The notes: generated by a model from the sequence alone, not told the origin. A DNA stretch of 64,000 nt from Metabacillus endolithicus (GCF_023078335.1 NZ_CP095550.1:4570001-4634000); one strand, 5' to 3'. Positions 26,669-39,290 are shown, numbered from the stretch's first letter. Numbers and translations are program-made.

Positions 26669-26869
26669 ATGTTATATCCATCTATTGATGTTTTAATGAA
26701 TAAATTAGATTCTAAGTACACGTTGGTAACAGTTGCAGCTAAACGTGCTCGTGAAATGCAGGAGTTAAGTGATCAACAGATCGTAAAGCCGGTTTCATAT
26801 AAGTATGTTGGTAAAGCCCTTGAAGAAATTAATGCTGGACTTTTAAATTACAAACGAACTGAAAAATAA
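26669..26869 (+). CDS. rpoZ: RNA polymerase omega subunit
   Basis: The 66-residue product assists RNA polymerase assembly. [17 protein letters not shown] at the N terminus and [11 protein letters not shown] match the omega family. ATG 26669 lies eight bases after TGGAGGT; the longer frame from 26660 includes that site. It follows gmk at once and is closed by a terminator. Confidence 0.95.
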   Translation: MLYPSIDVLMNKLDSKYTLVTVAAKRAREMQELSDQQIVKPVSYKYVGKALEEINAGLLNYKRTEK

Positions 26870-26880
26870 TTGTTTATATG

Positions 26881-26912
26881 ATAACAACCTAGAATTAGGT
26901 TGTTATTTTTTT
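26881..26912 (+). terminator. Terminator after rpoZ
   Basis: ATAACAACCTA (26881-26891) pairs with TAGGTTGTTAT (26896-26906) and runs into seven T. Confidence 0.85.
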
Positions 26913-26979
26913 CAGGGTGTATGATATTTTTCAACCTAACAATTTAAATAATAAAATGATGTGAGTAGGTGGGGGAGTC

Positions 26980-28193
26980 ATGTTATCAAGAAAAAAATAT
27001 TATTATGTGTAAGTGGAGGCATTGCTGTATATAAGGCTGCGGCATTAACTAGTAAATTAGTACAAGCTGGTGCAGAAGTAAAAGTCATTATGAGTGATTC
27101 AGCCATTGAGTTTGTCTCACCTTTAACATTTCAAGCTCTTTCAAGAAATGATGTGTATTATGACACTTTTGATGAAAAAAATTCAAAGGTTATTGCTCAT
27201 ATAGATCTTGCTGATTGGGCAGATCTTGTTCTTGTTGCCCCAGCGACTGCAAATATTATTGGGAAACTTGCTAATGGTATAGCAGATAATATGTTAACGA
27301 CAACATTATTAGCTACCACAGCAAATGTTTGGATCGCCCCAGCAATGAATGTACATATGTACGACCATCCAGCAGTACAGAAAAATATCCAAACACTTTA
27401 TGACTTTGGATACCGTTTTATTGAGCCTAGTGAAGGTTTTTTAGCTTGTGGATATGTCGGGAAAGGTAGATTAGAAGAACCGGAAAAAATAGTCTCTTTG
27501 TTAACTAATTTTTTTGAACAAAGGGAATTTGGAATACCATTAAGTGGATTTAACATAATGGTAACTGCAGGTCCAACGAGAGAAAAGGTAGATCCCGTAA
27601 GATATTTTACGAATCATTCTACAGGTAAAATGGGCTATGCAATTGCTGAGGAGGCTGCAAAGCTTGGAGCAAATGTAACTCTAATAACAGGACCGACTTC
27701 AATAACACCACCACCAAATGTTACAACAATTAACATTGAATCAGCTCAAGAAATGTATGAGCAAGTAATGAAACGTTATCCAAACATGGATGTTGTTATT
27801 AAGTCAGCTGCTGTGGCAGATTACCGACCAATAAGCATACATGAGCAAAAGCTAAAAAAACAAAGTGAAAATTTAACAATTGAACTTGCTAAAACAACAG
27901 ACATCCTTAAAGAGCTAGGACAAAAAAAATTACATCAATTGTTAGTAGGGTTTGCCGCAGAAACAAATGATCTTGATGTGTATGCCAAAAAGAAATTGGC
28001 AACTAAAAACCTTGACTTAATTGTGGCTAATAATGTCACAACGGAAGGAGCCGGGTTTGGAACAGACACAAATATTGTTACAATTTATGATAAATTCTTA
28101 AACAAAATGGAACTTCCACTTATGTCCAAAAAAGAAGTGGCTAAGAACTTATTATTAAAAGTTAAAGACATGTTAAAGGATGTTAATGGATGA
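26980..28193 (+). CDS. coaBC: CoaBC: phosphopantothenoylcysteine decarboxylase / synthase (probable frameshift at 26991-26997)
   Basis: This bifunctional flavoenzyme makes 4'-phosphopantetheine for coenzyme A. The N-terminal CoaC domain has APAMNVHMYDHPAVQ and the catalytic Cys in ACGYVGKGRLEEP; the C-terminal CoaB domain has ITAGPTREKVD-like and NHSTGKMGYAIAEEA motifs. The natural start, ATG 26980, follows AGGTGGGGG, but it is out of frame with the rest. Adding one A to the run of seven at 26991 gives MLSRKKILLCVSGG and a 404-residue product of normal length. Otherwise initiation would need GTG 26961, which has no ribosome binding site. Confidence 0.88.
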
Positions 28194-30606
28194 AGTATGC
28201 GAGTGTAATCGTTGATGTTCCTTCAATGCAAACAGATCGGTCCTTTGATTATAAAATACCTGAAGAGTGGCAAGGCTTTTTAACACCAGGTATGCGGGTC
28301 GTTGTACCCTTTGGACCAAGAAAGATTCAAGGATTTGTAGTTGAGACAAAAGAACATTCTGATTTTAAACGTTTAAAATCGATTACTGAATGTCTGGATT
28401 TAACGCCTTGTCTAACAAAAGAGCTATTACAAGTTGGTCACTGGTTAACAGAAAAAACACTATGTTTTAAGATCTCTGCCTTTCAAGCCATGCTACCAGC
28501 CGCTATGAAAGCGAAATATGAAAAAGTGTTATCTTTAACACAAGATGAACACCTTCTTAATATTTCTGATCAATTAAAACCGTTCTTTCAAAAACAAAGT
28601 CAAGTTGATTTTAAAGAGATCGAACAAGTTGTCTCTTTAAAAACGATACAAAAAGATATTGAAAATGGGTATGTGGAGCTTATCTATAAAGTAAAACAAA
28701 AGGGAAATAAAAAAAGAATTAAAATGATTAATCTTAATGTTTCTTTTTCCGAGCTTGAAGATAAGATGAATAACATACCTGTTAACGCTAAAAAGCAATT
28801 AGAAGTGCTGCAATATTTTAAAGATAACGAAGTGAAGACTATAACTTTACAAGATTTACTAGCAGCAACGAACGTATCAGATGCCTCTGTTAAAGCATTG
28901 ATTGCAAAAGAAATTTTAAGTGAAAAATATCAAGAGGTATATCGTGACCCCTATCAAGACCGTGAATTCAAGAAAACAAATGCGCTATTATTGAATCATG
29001 AACAACAGCAAGCGATTAAGCCAATTTTATCTTCAATAGAAGAAAACGAACATCATGTATTTCTAATGTATGGGGTAACAGGAAGTGGGAAAACCGAGGT
29101 GTATCTTCAATCGATTGAAGAAGTGTTGAAAAATGGAAAAGAAGCGATCGTCCTAGTTCCAGAAATTTCACTCACACCACAAATGGTAAATAGATTCAAA
29201 GGAAGATTTGGTTCAAAAGTGGCTGTTCTTCATAGTGGACTTTCAACAGGAGAAAAATATGATGAATGGAGAAAAATACAGCGTAAAGAAGTTCAATTAG
29301 TGGTAGGAGCCAGGTCGGCAATTTTTGCTCCATTTGAAAACTTAGGTATGATTATTATTGATGAAGAACATGAATCAAGTTATAAGCAAGAGGAGAATCC
29401 TCGATATCATGCTCGAGATGTTGCTATTTATCGGCTAGAAACCACCGTTGTCCGGTAGTGCTAGGGAGTGCAACACCAACGTTAGAATCATTTGCTCGTG
29501 CTCAAAAAGGTGTGTACAAGCTTCTTTCTTTAAAAGAGCGTGTGAATAAAAGATCTATGCCAGCTGTTGATATTGTTGACATGAGAGAAGAATTACGCAA
29601 TGGAAATCGTTCAATGTTTTCTACCTCTTTAATAGAAAAGTTAACTGAAAGACTAGAAAAGGGAGAGCAATCAGTCCTATTTCTTAATAAAAGAGGTTAC
29701 TCCTCGTTTGTTATGTGTCGTGACTGTGGATTTGTCATTCAATGCCCACACTGTGATATTTCCCTAACTTACCATAGATTTGGACAACAACTTAAATGTC
29801 ATTATTGTGGACATGAAGAGCATATGCCAAATGTTTGTCCGGAATGTCAAAGTGAACATATAAGATTTTTTGGAACAGGTACACAAAGAGTTGAAGAAGA
29901 ATTGGTTAAAGTGTTACCAGAATCTCGGATTATCAGAATGGATGTTGATACAACTGGGAAAAAAGGAGCTCATGAAAAATTATTAACAAAGTTTGGGAAT
30001 AAAGAAGCGGATATTTTACTAGGTACACAAATGATTGCAAAAGGCCTTGATTTTCCAGATGTAACCTTAGTTGGAGTTCTAACTGCCGACACAATGCTGC
30101 ACTTACCTGACTTCCGAGCGTCTGAAAAAACATTTCAACTGTTAACACAAGTAAGTGGGAGAGCAGGAAGACATGAGCTTCCTGGTGAAGTTATCATTCA
30201 AACATATACACCAGAACATTATAGTATCCAATTAGCAAGTCAATATGATTATGATGCTTTTTATGAACAAGAAATGTTTCTTCGAAAATCACATGCATAC
30301 CCACCTTATTATTATTTAACACTTATAACAATTTCTCATCCTGAAATTACAAAAGTAGTTGCTGTAACGGAAAAAATCGTTCAGTACTTAAACAGAAATT
30401 TATCGAATACGACAAAAATCCTCGGACCAGTCGCATCACCTATCCCAAGGATCAAAGATAGATATCGATATCAATGCATGGTAAAATACAAACGGGAAAA
30501 CAACTTACATGAGACTTTACGCAAAATCATTGATCACTTTCAGCAAGAGATGAGTTCAGATGATCTAGCGATTACGATAGATTTAAGTCCAAACACAATG
30601 ATGTAA
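28190..30606 (+). CDS. priA: Primosomal protein N' (PriA replication-restart helicase) (frameshift near 29440)
   Basis: PriA recognises stalled forks and loads the replicative helicase. The restored protein of about 805 residues has an N-terminal DNA-binding domain, Walker A GVTGSGKTEVY, the DEEH box, and eight zinc-binding cysteines (CRDCGF, CPHCD, CHYCGH, CPECQ). One base is missing at about 29440: GAAACCACC should read GAAAACCACC, giving HRCPVVLGSATPTLES and joining the two halves. It overlaps the coaBC stop (ATGA). Confidence 0.93.
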
Positions 30607-30759
30607 GATTTACTTACTTAGCTATAAATAGCCATCATCAAGAATTATATATTTTATTTTAAGGAATATCCGAATGGTTGAATTCAGGAATACTCTGTTT
30701 TTACCATTCCATACATAATTAGATTTTATAAAGATCTGTAAACGTTTGGAGGAATTTTT

Positions 30760-31242
30760 TTGGCTGTAAAACAGATTGTTATGTTTCCGGATGAAGTATT
30801 AGAAAGGCCGTGTGACAAAGTAACAGTTTTTGATAAAAAATTGACAAAGCTCTTAGGTGATATGTACGATACCATGATAGAAAATGATGGGGTAGGTTTA
30901 GCTGCACCACAGATAGGCATTTCTCAACAAATTGCGATTGTTGATATAGATGATCACCACGGGACAATTGAGTTAATTAACCCTGAAATAATAGAGCAAC
31001 GCGGGAAGCAAACAGGTCCTGAAGGATGTTTGAGCTTTCCAGGTTTATTTGGCGAAGTAAGCCGGGCGGATTATGTAAAAGTTAGTACATATAATCGTAA
31101 AGGAAAAGTGAAAGTAATCGAGGCTGAAGGGTTTCTTGCTCGTGCCATTCAACACGAAATGGATCACTTAGAAGGAATTTTATTTACATCAAAAGTAGAA
31201 AAATATTTAGAAGAAGAAGATCTTGAAAGTGCGGAAGGATGA
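30760..31242 (+). CDS. def: Peptide deformylase
   Basis: Def removes the formyl group from new proteins. The 160-residue protein has all three motifs: [18 protein letters not shown] (metal-ligand Cys) and QHEMDHLEG (HExxH-type metal site). The start is TTG, nine bases after TTTGGAGGA; no ATG fits. It is followed by fmt with a five-base gap. The 150 bases before it (30607-30759) show no gene. Confidence 0.96.
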   Translation: MAVKQIVMFPDEVLERPCDKVTVFDKKLTKLLGDMYDTMIENDGVGLAAPQIGISQQIAIVDIDDHHGTIELINPEIIEQRGKQTGPEGCLSFPGLFGEVSRADYVKVSTYNRKGKVKVIEAEGFLARAIQHEMDHLEGILFTSKVEKYLEEEDLESAEG

Positions 31243-31247
31243 ACGTA

Positions 31248-32207
31248 ATGACAAAAATTGTTTTTATGGGAACACCTGATTTTTCTGTTCCGGTTTTAAG
31301 AAGACTGGTTGAAGAGGTTTATAATGTTGTAGGAGTTGTTACTCAACCTGATCGTCCAAAAGGAAGGAAGAAAACATTAACTCCTCCTCCTGTTAAAGTT
31401 GAAGCAGAGAAACATAATATTAAAGTTCTTCAACCAGAAAAAATTCGTCATGAAGTTGAAACTGTTTTGGAATTGGAACCAGATTTAATTGTAACAGCTG
31501 CTTTTGGTCAAATTTTACCTAAAGAGCTCTTAGAAGCCCCTAAACATGGATGTATTAATGTTCATGCTTCACTGTTACCAGAATTAAGAGGTGGAGCACC
31601 AATTCATTATTCAATCTTACAAGGAAAAACTAAAACAGGTATTACCATCATGTATATGGCTGAAAAGCTGGATGCTGGTGATATTTTAACACAAGCTGAA
31701 GTTAAAATTGATGAAAAAGATACAGTAGGTACTCTCCATGACAAGCTTAGTGAAGCAGGAGTTAAGCTCTTAATAGATACTATTCCACCATTATTAGAAG
31801 GGAAAATAGTACCACAAAAGCAGGATGATTCTAAAGCTACTTTTGCTTCTAATATTAAACGGGAACAAGAAAAGATTGATTGGACGAAGCCTGGAGAGGA
31901 AATATATAACCAAATAAGAGGACTTAACCCATGGCCAGTTGCGTTTACTAGCTTTCAAAATCAACCACTAAAAATATGGTGGAGTGAGAAGGTCGTAAAT
32001 AAAAATGAATCTACTCCAGGAACGATTATTGGATTTGACCAAGATGGGATTGTTGTTGCAACAGGAAATGATACTGCGATAAAAATAATGGAGTTACAAC
32101 CTTCAGGTAAAAAAAGAATGCGTGGGGAAGATTATTTAAGAGGTACCACAATGACAGTTGGTGAGAAATTAGGCGATGAAGATGAAAAACAAAATGACCG
32201 TACGTGA
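31248..32207 (+). CDS. fmt: Methionyl-tRNA formyltransferase
   Basis: Fmt adds the formyl group to initiator Met-tRNA. The 319-residue protein begins [17 protein letters not shown] and has the catalytic [18 protein letters not shown] motif. ATG 31248 gives the standard N terminus and is spaced correctly from GGAAGGA, which overlaps the def stop; an ATG nine bases earlier lies too close to that site. The end overlaps rsmB by 32 bases. Confidence 0.96.
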   Translation: MTKIVFMGTPDFSVPVLRRLVEEVYNVVGVVTQPDRPKGRKKTLTPPPVKVEAEKHNIKVLQPEKIRHEVETVLELEPDLIVTAAFGQILPKELLEAPKHGCINVHASLLPELRGGAPIHYSILQGKTKTGITIMYMAEKLDAGDILTQAEVKIDEKDTVGTLHDKLSEAGVKLLIDTIPPLLEGKIVPQKQDDSKATFASNIKREQEKIDWTKPGEEIYNQIRGLNPWPVAFTSFQNQPLKIWWSEKVVNKNESTPGTIIGFDQDGIVVATGNDTAIKIMELQPSGKKRMRGEDYLRGTTMTVGEKLGDEDEKQNDRT

Positions 32208-33528
32208 TGTGGCTGTTGAAACATTACTTCAAATTGAAAAAAATCAAGCATACAGTAACTTACTTTTAAATTCTATGATTAAGAAATATCAAGTGAATAC
32301 AAAGGATATTTCTTTGTTAACTGAAATTGTATATGGAACTTTACAACGAAAAGATACCCTTGATTATTATTTAGAGAACTTTATAAAGAAAACAAAAAAA
32401 ATCGATGCGTGGGTAAGAATTTTGCTTCGCATTTCAGTTTATCAAATGGTTTATCTAGATCGTGTACCGGAGCGAGCCATTTTTTTTGAAGCAGTAGAAA
32501 TTGCTAAAAAAAGAGGACATAAGGGAATTTCTTCTTTTGTCAATGGTGTACTAAGATCGCTCCAAAGAGAGGGTTTATCAGATATAAATCAGATTGCTGA
32601 TTCTGTTGAAAGACTCTCGATTAAAACGAGTCACCCAAAATGGTTAGTAGAAAAGTGGATAGATCAGTATGGGTATGAAGAAACAGAAAAAATGTGTGAA
32701 GCTAATCTAACACCACCATCACAAACTGCGCGAGTAAATCAAACAAAAATGACAGTTGATGAACTAATGAAGACATTAAATCAAAATGGAGTAAGTGTAG
32801 AACATGGTGATCTTGCAGTTGATGCAATTAAAGGGACAAAAGGAAACCTTGCCTTGACTGATGCGTTCTCTGAAGGTTTTTTAACAATTCAGGATGAAAG
32901 TTCAATGCTGGTTGCAAGAGCGCTGAATCCACAAATTGGTGAAACAATTTTAGATGCTTGTGCTGCTCCTGGAGGAAAGTCTACTCATATAGCTGAAAGA
33001 ATGGGAGGAACAGGTACTGTTCACTCATTGGATCTTCATGAGCACAAAGTAAAGCTAATTAAACAACAAGCAGAACGACTTAATTTAACAAATATTCAAG
33101 CAGAGGCTTTAGATAGTAGACTTGCAGGAGACCGTTTTGAGAAAAATAAGTTTGACCGAATTTTAGTAGATGCGCCATGCTCGGGATTTGGTGTTATTCG
33201 AAGAAAGCCGGATATAAAATATACAAAATCTCCTGAGGATGTTCTAAAGCTTGCAGAGTTACAGAAAAATATCTTACATGCTGTTGCCCCTTTATTAAAA
33301 AGTAATGGTGTGTTAGTTTATAGTACGTGTACAATTGACCGAGAAGAAAACACGGATGTTATTCAATCATTTTTAAAACATCATCCTGAGTTTGAACTTG
33401 ATCAGGGTGCAATTCATCATTTTCCTGAAAAGCTTCATCCATATTTTAAGGATGGAGAAGTACAACTGTTACCACATTACTTTGGAACAGACGGATTTTA
33501 TATAGTATGTTTACGAAAGAAGGGTTAA
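32176..33528 (+). CDS. rsmB: 16S rRNA (cytosine-967-C5) methyltransferase RsmB
   Basis: RsmB methylates C967 of 16S rRNA. The 450-residue product has an N-terminal NusB-like helical domain (residues about 1-130) and a C-terminal Rossmann methyltransferase domain with [15 protein letters not shown] (SAM), VDAPCSGFG and [11 protein letters not shown], the last two carrying the two conserved cysteines. The first ATG (32176) or the one six bases later could be used. It is embedded in the end of fmt, so translation is probably coupled. Confidence 0.94.
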   Translation: MKMKNKMTVRDVAVETLLQIEKNQAYSNLLLNSMIKKYQVNTKDISLLTEIVYGTLQRKDTLDYYLENFIKKTKKIDAWVRILLRISVYQMVYLDRVPERAIFFEAVEIAKKRGHKGISSFVNGVLRSLQREGLSDINQIADSVERLSIKTSHPKWLVEKWIDQYGYEETEKMCEANLTPPSQTARVNQTKMTVDELMKTLNQNGVSVEHGDLAVDAIKGTKGNLALTDAFSEGFLTIQDESSMLVARALNPQIGETILDACAAPGGKSTHIAERMGGTGTVHSLDLHEHKVKLIKQQAERLNLTNIQAEALDSRLAGDRFEKNKFDRILVDAPCSGFGVIRRKPDIKYTKSPEDVLKLAELQKNILHAVAPLLKSNGVLVYSTCTIDREENTDVIQSFLKHHPEFELDQGAIHHFPEKLHPYFKDGEVQLLPHYFGTDGFYIVCLRKKG

Positions 33529-33530
33529 AA

Positions 33531-34628
33531 TTGGAACAAGCAAAAGCAACGAGAACTAAAAAAGACAACTTAGAGAAGAATAGCAACCCATCCATTTATT
33601 CTTTGGAACTTCATGAGCTTGAAGATTGGTTAAAAGAACATGGAGAAAAAGCGTTCAGAGCGAACCAGGTTTTTGAATGGCTTTACACAAAGCGGGCAAC
33701 AAGCTTTGAGGATATGTCAAATCTCTCAAAGAGCTTGAGAACACTATTAAGTGAGAATTTTACTTTAACAACATTAAATACTTTAATTCAACAAACATCA
33801 AAAGACGGGACAATTAAGTTTCTTTTTGAACTTCATGATGGATACTCTATTGAAACGGTTTTAATGAGACATGAATATGGGAATTCTGTATGTGTAACGA
33901 CACAAGTTGGGTGTAGAATTGGCTGTACATTCTGTGCTTCAACTTTAGGTGGTTTAAAAAGAAATTTAGAAGCTGGAGAAATTGTTGCTCAAGTTGTAAA
34001 AGTTCAACAAGCCCTTGACGAATTTGAAGAGCGTGTCAGTCATGTAGTTATTATGGGAATAGGTGAGCCTTTTGATAATTATGATGAAATGATGTCATTC
34101 TTAAAAATTATTAATCATGATAAAGGCTTAAATATTGGAGCGCGACACATTACAGTTTCTACTAGTGGAATTATTCCGAAAATTTATAAGTTTGCTGATG
34201 AAAAGCTGCAAATTAACTTTGCGATTTCTCTTCATGCACCAAATACTGAGCTGAGAACGAAGCTAATGCCCATTAATAAAGCATACAAACTACCAGATCT
34301 TATGGAAGCAGTAAGGTACTATGTAGATAAGACTGGACGACGTGTGAGTTTTGAATATGGGTTATTTGGTGGAGAAAATGATCAGGTAGAGCATGCTGAA
34401 GAACTTGCACAATTAGTGAAAGGGTTAAAATGTCATATTAATTTAATTCCAGTTAACTATGTACCTGAAAGAAACTATGTTCGTACACCAAAAGAGCAAA
34501 TCAAACTATTTGAAGATACGCTTAAAAAGCACGGTGTTAATGTGACAACTAGAAGAGAACAAGGACATGATATTGATGCAGCGTGTGGCCAACTTCGAGC
34601 TAAGGAGCGTAAAGAGGAGACGAGGTGA
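33531..34628 (+). CDS. rlmN: Dual-specificity 23S rRNA / tRNA adenine C2-methyltransferase RlmN
   Basis: RlmN is a radical-SAM enzyme that methylates A2503 of 23S rRNA and A37 of some tRNAs. The cluster motif [10 protein letters not shown] (CxxxCxxC) and the C-terminal [11 protein letters not shown] with the methyl-carrying Cys are present in a 365-residue product. I prefer TTG 33531 because GAAGGG stands six bases before it and the upstream extension overlaps rsmB. Confidence 0.94.
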   Translation: MEQAKATRTKKDNLEKNSNPSIYSLELHELEDWLKEHGEKAFRANQVFEWLYTKRATSFEDMSNLSKSLRTLLSENFTLTTLNTLIQQTSKDGTIKFLFELHDGYSIETVLMRHEYGNSVCVTTQVGCRIGCTFCASTLGGLKRNLEAGEIVAQVVKVQQALDEFEERVSHVVIMGIGEPFDNYDEMMSFLKIINHDKGLNIGARHITVSTSGIIPKIYKFADEKLQINFAISLHAPNTELRTKLMPINKAYKLPDLMEAVRYYVDKTGRRVSFEYGLFGGENDQVEHAEELAQLVKGLKCHINLIPVNYVPERNYVRTPKEQIKLFEDTLKKHGVNVTTRREQGHDIDAACGQLRAKERKEETR

Positions 34629-34633
34629 CCATT

Positions 34634-35389
34634 TTGGAACACATTTTTTTGACTGACAGGGGAAAGGTTAGACAACATAACGAAGATAGTGTTGGCGTGT
34701 TTAAAAATGAAACGGGGATATTAGCAATAGTAGCCGATGGTATGGGTGGTCATTTGGCTGGAGATGTTGCAAGTCAAATGACAATCTCTACTTTTAAGGA
34801 ATTATGGGAACAAGCTCCAACTATTAATGGACCAAGTGATGCTGAAGCTTGGTTAATCGAAAAAGTGGAAGAAGTGAATAAAACTGTTTATGAGCATTCT
34901 CTAACTAATTCGGAATGTCAAGGAATGGGGACAACCATAGTTGGAGTTTTGGTTACACCTAATTTTGCCACTATCGGTCATATCGGAGATAGTCGCTGCT
35001 ACCTTTTAAATAATAGTGGCTTTAAACAAGTTACACAAGATCATTCACTTGTTAACGAATTGGTAAGATCAGGTCAAATTTCTAAGGAAGATGCAGAACA
35101 TCATCCTCGTAAAAATGTTCTTTTAAGAGCATTAGGAACTGAACAAACGGTTGATCTTGATGTTAGAACAATTGAACTAGAGGAAAATGATGTACTATTG
35201 CTTTGTTCTGATGGATTGTCAAATAAAATATCTGACGAGACATTGGAGCATGAGTTACTTCAATCTAAAGATTTGTCTCATACTGCAAACCATTTAGTAC
35301 AAATGGCAAATGATAATGGAGGGGAAGATAATATTTCCATTATCATACTAAAAAAGTCGACAAATAAATTAGGTGAAGATCCGTGCTAA
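34634..35389 (+). CDS. prpC: PP2C-type serine/threonine phosphatase PrpC
   Basis: PrpC reverses phosphorylation by the PASTA kinase PrkC. All metal-site motifs of the PPM family are seen: [46 protein letters not shown] and GGEDNIS. The start is TTG 34634: it follows GAGGTGA at five bases and places the N terminus at the same point as in known PrpC proteins. GTG 34625 is the alternative. The last seven bases overlap prkC. Confidence 0.94.
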   Translation: MEHIFLTDRGKVRQHNEDSVGVFKNETGILAIVADGMGGHLAGDVASQMTISTFKELWEQAPTINGPSDAEAWLIEKVEEVNKTVYEHSLTNSECQGMGTTIVGVLVTPNFATIGHIGDSRCYLLNNSGFKQVTQDHSLVNELVRSGQISKEDAEHHPRKNVLLRALGTEQTVDLDVRTIELEENDVLLLCSDGLSNKISDETLEHELLQSKDLSHTANHLVQMANDNGGEDNISIIILKKSTNKLGEDPC

Positions 35390-37376
35390 TAGGAAAAAGA
35401 ATTAGTGGTCGATATAAAATTCTAGAAGTTGTAGGTGGCGGTGGCATGGCTAACGTTTACCTAGCCGAGACATGATTCTAGAACGCGAAGTGGCAATGAA
35501 GGTGTTGCGCTTTGATTTTTCCAATGATGATGAATTTATTAAACGATTTAGAAGAGAAGCACAATCAGCAACTAGTTTGGCGCATCCAAATATCGTAAGT
35601 ATATATGATGTTGGTGAAGAGGACGGTATTTACTATATTGTTATGGAGTACGTGGAAGGCCAGACTTTAAAACAATACATACAACAGTTTGCACCAGTTC
35701 ATCCAAGAAAAGCAGTGAATATTATGGTGCAAATTGCATCGGCCATTCAGCACGCACATGATAATCAAATTATTCATAGAGACATAAAGCCGCATAATAT
35801 TCTTATTGATCATCATGGAAATGTGAAGGTAACAGATTTTGGAATTGCTACAGCGTTAAGTTCAACGACCATAACACAAACAAATTCAGTATTAGGATCT
35901 GTTCACTATTTATCACCTGAACAAGCAAGAGGTGGACTGGCTAATAAAAAATCAGATATTTACTCTATTGGTATTGTTTTATTTGAGTTATTAACTGGAC
36001 GATTACCGTTTGATGGAGAATCAGCTATCTCAATTGCCCTTAAGCATTTGCAATCAGAAACTCCATCCCCTAAAAGGTGGAATCCTGACATACCCCAAAG
36101 TATTGAAAACATAATTTTAAGATCGACTGCTAAGGATCCTTTTCACCGTTATGATTCTGTAGAAGAAATGGAAAAGGATCTTGAAACAGCCTTTGATGTT
36201 AGTAGAATTTCTGAGGAACGTTTTTCTATACCTGAAGATGATGAAGCCACCAAGGCTATACCAATTATTACAAATGAGAATTTTAATGAACATAAGGTAG
36301 AAGACACCATTGTTAGAAAACCTGTTGGTAACGAGAATTTTAATAATTCCAATCAGGAAGACAATAGCAATAAAGGAAAAAAGCAAAAGAAACCCAAAAA
36401 GAAGAAAAGCAAGCTTGCTACCTTTATCGTTTCAGTATTTTTGATTTTACTTGCTGCAGGTATAGCTGCTTTTACAATCATTCCTTCCTTTTTCCTTCCT
36501 AAGGATGTTGAGGTTCCGGACGTTACAGGAAAGTCCTACGAAGAAGCTGTTAACATATTGCTTGATAGTGGATTTGAAGTGGCGGATCCAGTGCTGGTAA
36601 CAGATGAAGAGGTTGAAGAGGGGTATGTTATTAAAACAGAACCAACTGCAAATGAAATCATCAAGGAAGGCTCTACTATTACAATCTATGAAAGTATAGG
36701 AAAAGAAAAAGTGGTATTAGAGGATTATGTTGGTAGAAAAATTGATCGTATTACCTCTATTCTTGAAATGAAGGGCTTTACAGTAGAGGTTGTAAAAGAA
36801 GAATATAGTGAGACCGAACCTGCTGGTAACATATTGTCCCAAGATCCTGAAATCGGAGAAGAAGTTGTACCAGAAGACACAGTGGTAGAATTTACGGTTA
36901 GTAAAGGGCCAAAACTAGTGAAAATAGAGGATCTGGTTGGGAAAACAAAGGAAGAAGTTAATAAATATATTTCAGAAACAGGATTTAGTGTTAATGTTGA
37001 TGATGAGTATTCAGCAGAAGTGGAGAAAGGCTCACTCATCAGGCAAAGTCCAAAGGCTGGTACTGAAGTTGTACCAAAAGAAACAACATTAGAAGTTGTC
37101 TATTCTCTTGGTCCGGAGCCTAAGCCTTCTAAGACAGTAACAAAAACTGTTACAATCCCTTATGAAACGGAAGAACAGGGCAAAGAATTAGAAGTGAAGA
37201 TTTCAATTGACGATGAAGAACATTCTATATCAGACGTATTTGAAACCTTTACTATTACTAGTCCTCGGGTAAAAACATTAGAATTTACAATACCACCAAA
37301 TGACAAAGCTTTTTATCAGATTACTGTGGATAATAAAATTGTAATAACTGAGACTATTCCCTATCCAGAGGGATAG
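35383..37376 (+). CDS. prkC: PASTA-domain serine/threonine kinase PrkC (frameshift near 35466)
   Basis: PrkC is the membrane kinase that senses peptidoglycan fragments and controls spore germination and growth. From GTG 35383 the N terminus reads [11 protein letters not shown] and the glycine loop [11 protein letters not shown]; one base is then missing at about 35466 (GCCGAG should be GCCCGAG or similar), which restores [15 protein letters not shown] with the catalytic Lys. Then follow [17 protein letters not shown], a basic juxtamembrane stretch, one membrane helix (about residues 344-369), three PASTA repeats and a C-terminal Ig-like domain. The kinase start overlaps the prpC stop. Confidence 0.93.
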
Positions 37377-37489
37377 AAATGAACGACGAATGAGAATTCT
37401 AAATAGCAAAGAGTTTTTTTATGTTTGCATAGCCTTTTTTAGTAAATATTCACGATCATTTAATCGGAACACATCCAAGGAGGTTATCC

Positions 37490-38374
37490 ATGCCACAAGG
37501 GAAAATTGTGAAGGCTCTTAGTGGTTTTTACTATGTTCAAGATCAAGAGAGATTAGTTCAGTGTAGAGGAAGAGGTGTATTTAGGAAGAATAAGATAACA
37601 CCTCTTGTAGGCGACGAGGTAGAATATCAAGCCGAAAATGACTTGGAAGGATATATTCTTGAAGTCTTTGAACGAAAAAATGAACTTGTAAGACCACCTA
37701 TTTGTAATGTTGATCAAGCTATTCTTGTATTTTCTGCAGTAGAGCCTGATTTTAGTCCAACGCTTCTTGATCGATTTCTTGTACTAATTGAAGCAAATGA
37801 GATCATTCCAATCATTGTTATTAGTAAAACAGATCTTATATCCTCTGATAAAATAAGAGGAGAAGTTCAGTCTTATGCAAAAGATTATGAAAATGCAGGT
37901 TATACCGTCTTGTTAACCTCAACGGTCGAATCAACAGTTGAAAATGATTTGCTACCGTATTTAAATGACCATATTTCAGTTTTTGCAGGTCAATCAGGGG
38001 TGGGGAAATCCTCTTTATTAAATGTATTAAGACCGGATCTAGAATTGAAAACGAATGATATTTCTTCCCATTTAGGGCGGGGGAAGCATACAACAAGACA
38101 TGTTGAACTTATTTCAGTAGGAACAGGTTTTGTAGCAGATACTCCTGGTTTTAGTTCACTGGATTTTACAGGTATTGAGGTGGAAGATCTTTCATACTGT
38201 TTCCCAGAGATGCGTGAACGAAGTAGTAGCTGTAAATTCAGAGGATGCACTCATGTCAAAGAACCAAAATGTGCAGTAAAAGAGGCTGTTGAAAAAGGAG
38301 AAATACCACAATACCGATATGAGCATTATTTAACATTCGTGGAAGAGATAAAAGATAGAAAGCCGAGGTATTAA
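37490..38374 (+). CDS. rsgA: Ribosome small-subunit GTPase RsgA (CpgA)
   Basis: RsgA is a circularly permuted GTPase that checks late 30S assembly. The 294-residue protein has an N-terminal OB fold, then GTPase motifs in permuted order: ISKTDLI (G4), [12 protein letters not shown] (G1), DTPGFSSL (G3), and a C-terminal zinc motif with Cys at [21 protein letters not shown] precedes ATG 37490. It follows prkC after a 113-base gap with no clear terminator. Confidence 0.95.
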   Translation: MPQGKIVKALSGFYYVQDQERLVQCRGRGVFRKNKITPLVGDEVEYQAENDLEGYILEVFERKNELVRPPICNVDQAILVFSAVEPDFSPTLLDRFLVLIEANEIIPIIVISKTDLISSDKIRGEVQSYAKDYENAGYTVLLTSTVESTVENDLLPYLNDHISVFAGQSGVGKSSLLNVLRPDLELKTNDISSHLGRGKHTTRHVELISVGTGFVADTPGFSSLDFTGIEVEDLSYCFPEMRERSSSCKFRGCTHVKEPKCAVKEAVEKGEIPQYRYEHYLTFVEEIKDRKPRY

Positions 38375-38375
38375 T

Positions 38376-39032
38376 ATGATAAAAATTGCTCCATCGATTT
38401 TATCGGCAGATTTTGCTAAATTGGGAGAGGAAATCAAGGATGTTGAAAAGGGAGGTGCAGATTATATTCATGTTGATGTAATGGACGGCCACTTTGTTCC
38501 TAACATTACGATCGGACCACTTATTGTCGAGGCAATAAGACCAGTAACAAAGCTTCCTTTAGACGTTCATTTAATGATTGAACAACCTGATTTGTATATT
38601 AAAGAATTTGTCCGTGCAGGAGCCGATATTATCACTGTTCATGTAGAAGCTTCTAAACATCTGCACCGAACAATTCAACTTATTAAGTCTGAAGGAGTAA
38701 AAGCTGGTGTTGTGTTAAATCCACATACACCAATTGAGTCAATATTACACATTCTTGAGGATATTGATATGGTATTGTTTATGACTGTTAATCCGGGCTT
38801 CGGTGGGCAATCATTCATACCGCAAGTCTTACCTAAGATAAAGGCATTAGCTGATATGATTAAAGAAAAGAATCTTTCAGTTGATATAGAAGTTGATGGC
38901 GGGATTAATGAAGAAACAGCTAAGCAATGTGTTGCTGCTGGAGCAAATGTTTTAGTTGCCGGTTCTTTTATTTACAATAAGCCTGACCGTCATGCGGCAA
39001 TTCAAAGTCTTAAGCAAGCAGTTCTATCTTAA
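38376..39032 (+). CDS. rpe: Ribulose-phosphate 3-epimerase
   Basis: Rpe converts ribulose 5-phosphate to xylulose 5-phosphate in the pentose phosphate pathway. The 218-residue TIM barrel shows [34 protein letters not shown] and the phosphate-binding [11 protein letters not shown], with metal-site His and Asp residues at their usual places. It begins one base after the rsgA stop. Confidence 0.97.
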   Translation: MIKIAPSILSADFAKLGEEIKDVEKGGADYIHVDVMDGHFVPNITIGPLIVEAIRPVTKLPLDVHLMIEQPDLYIKEFVRAGADIITVHVEASKHLHRTIQLIKSEGVKAGVVLNPHTPIESILHILEDIDMVLFMTVNPGFGGQSFIPQVLPKIKALADMIKEKNLSVDIEVDGGINEETAKQCVAAGANVLVAGSFIYNKPDRHAAIQSLKQAVLS

Positions 39033-39110
39033 GAACAAAACACCGTCATAAAATAAGTCAAAGAAACTCATCCTATTACAGTAGACTGCTAAGTGATAGG
39101 AGGGGGTAGA

Positions 39111-39290
39111 GTGAATATTTTAAGGGAAGATGTTGCCATAATTGAACAAGCGTTAAAGGTCGCTTCACAAAATAGTTCAGATTATGAAGAAATTTCTCAG
39201 TATGAGTCAGTATTACAAAGGCTTAAAAGCAGAAGTACTGACGCTCAGCATGATGGTTTTAGATATGATTATGATGATAATATGCAATAG
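39111..39290 (+). CDS. Small hypothetical protein, 59 residues
   Basis: I do not recognise this protein. GTG 39111 is preceded by GATAGGAGGGGGTAGA, a very strong ribosome binding site, which is the main evidence that it is expressed. The product begins VNILREDVAIIEQALK, is predicted mostly helical and acidic, and ends in a tyrosine- and aspartate-rich tail (FRYDYDDNMQ). There is no signal peptide or membrane segment. It lies between rpe and thiN and is followed by its own terminator. B. subtilis is not known to me to have a gene here. Confidence 0.65.
   Translation: MNILREDVAIIEQALKVASQNSSDYEEISQYESVLQRLKSRSTDAQHDGFRYDYDDNMQ

Noticed and set aside
30607..30759. Possible RNA element between priA and def
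   Set aside because: I could find no stable stem or conserved motif; only the def ribosome binding site is clear.
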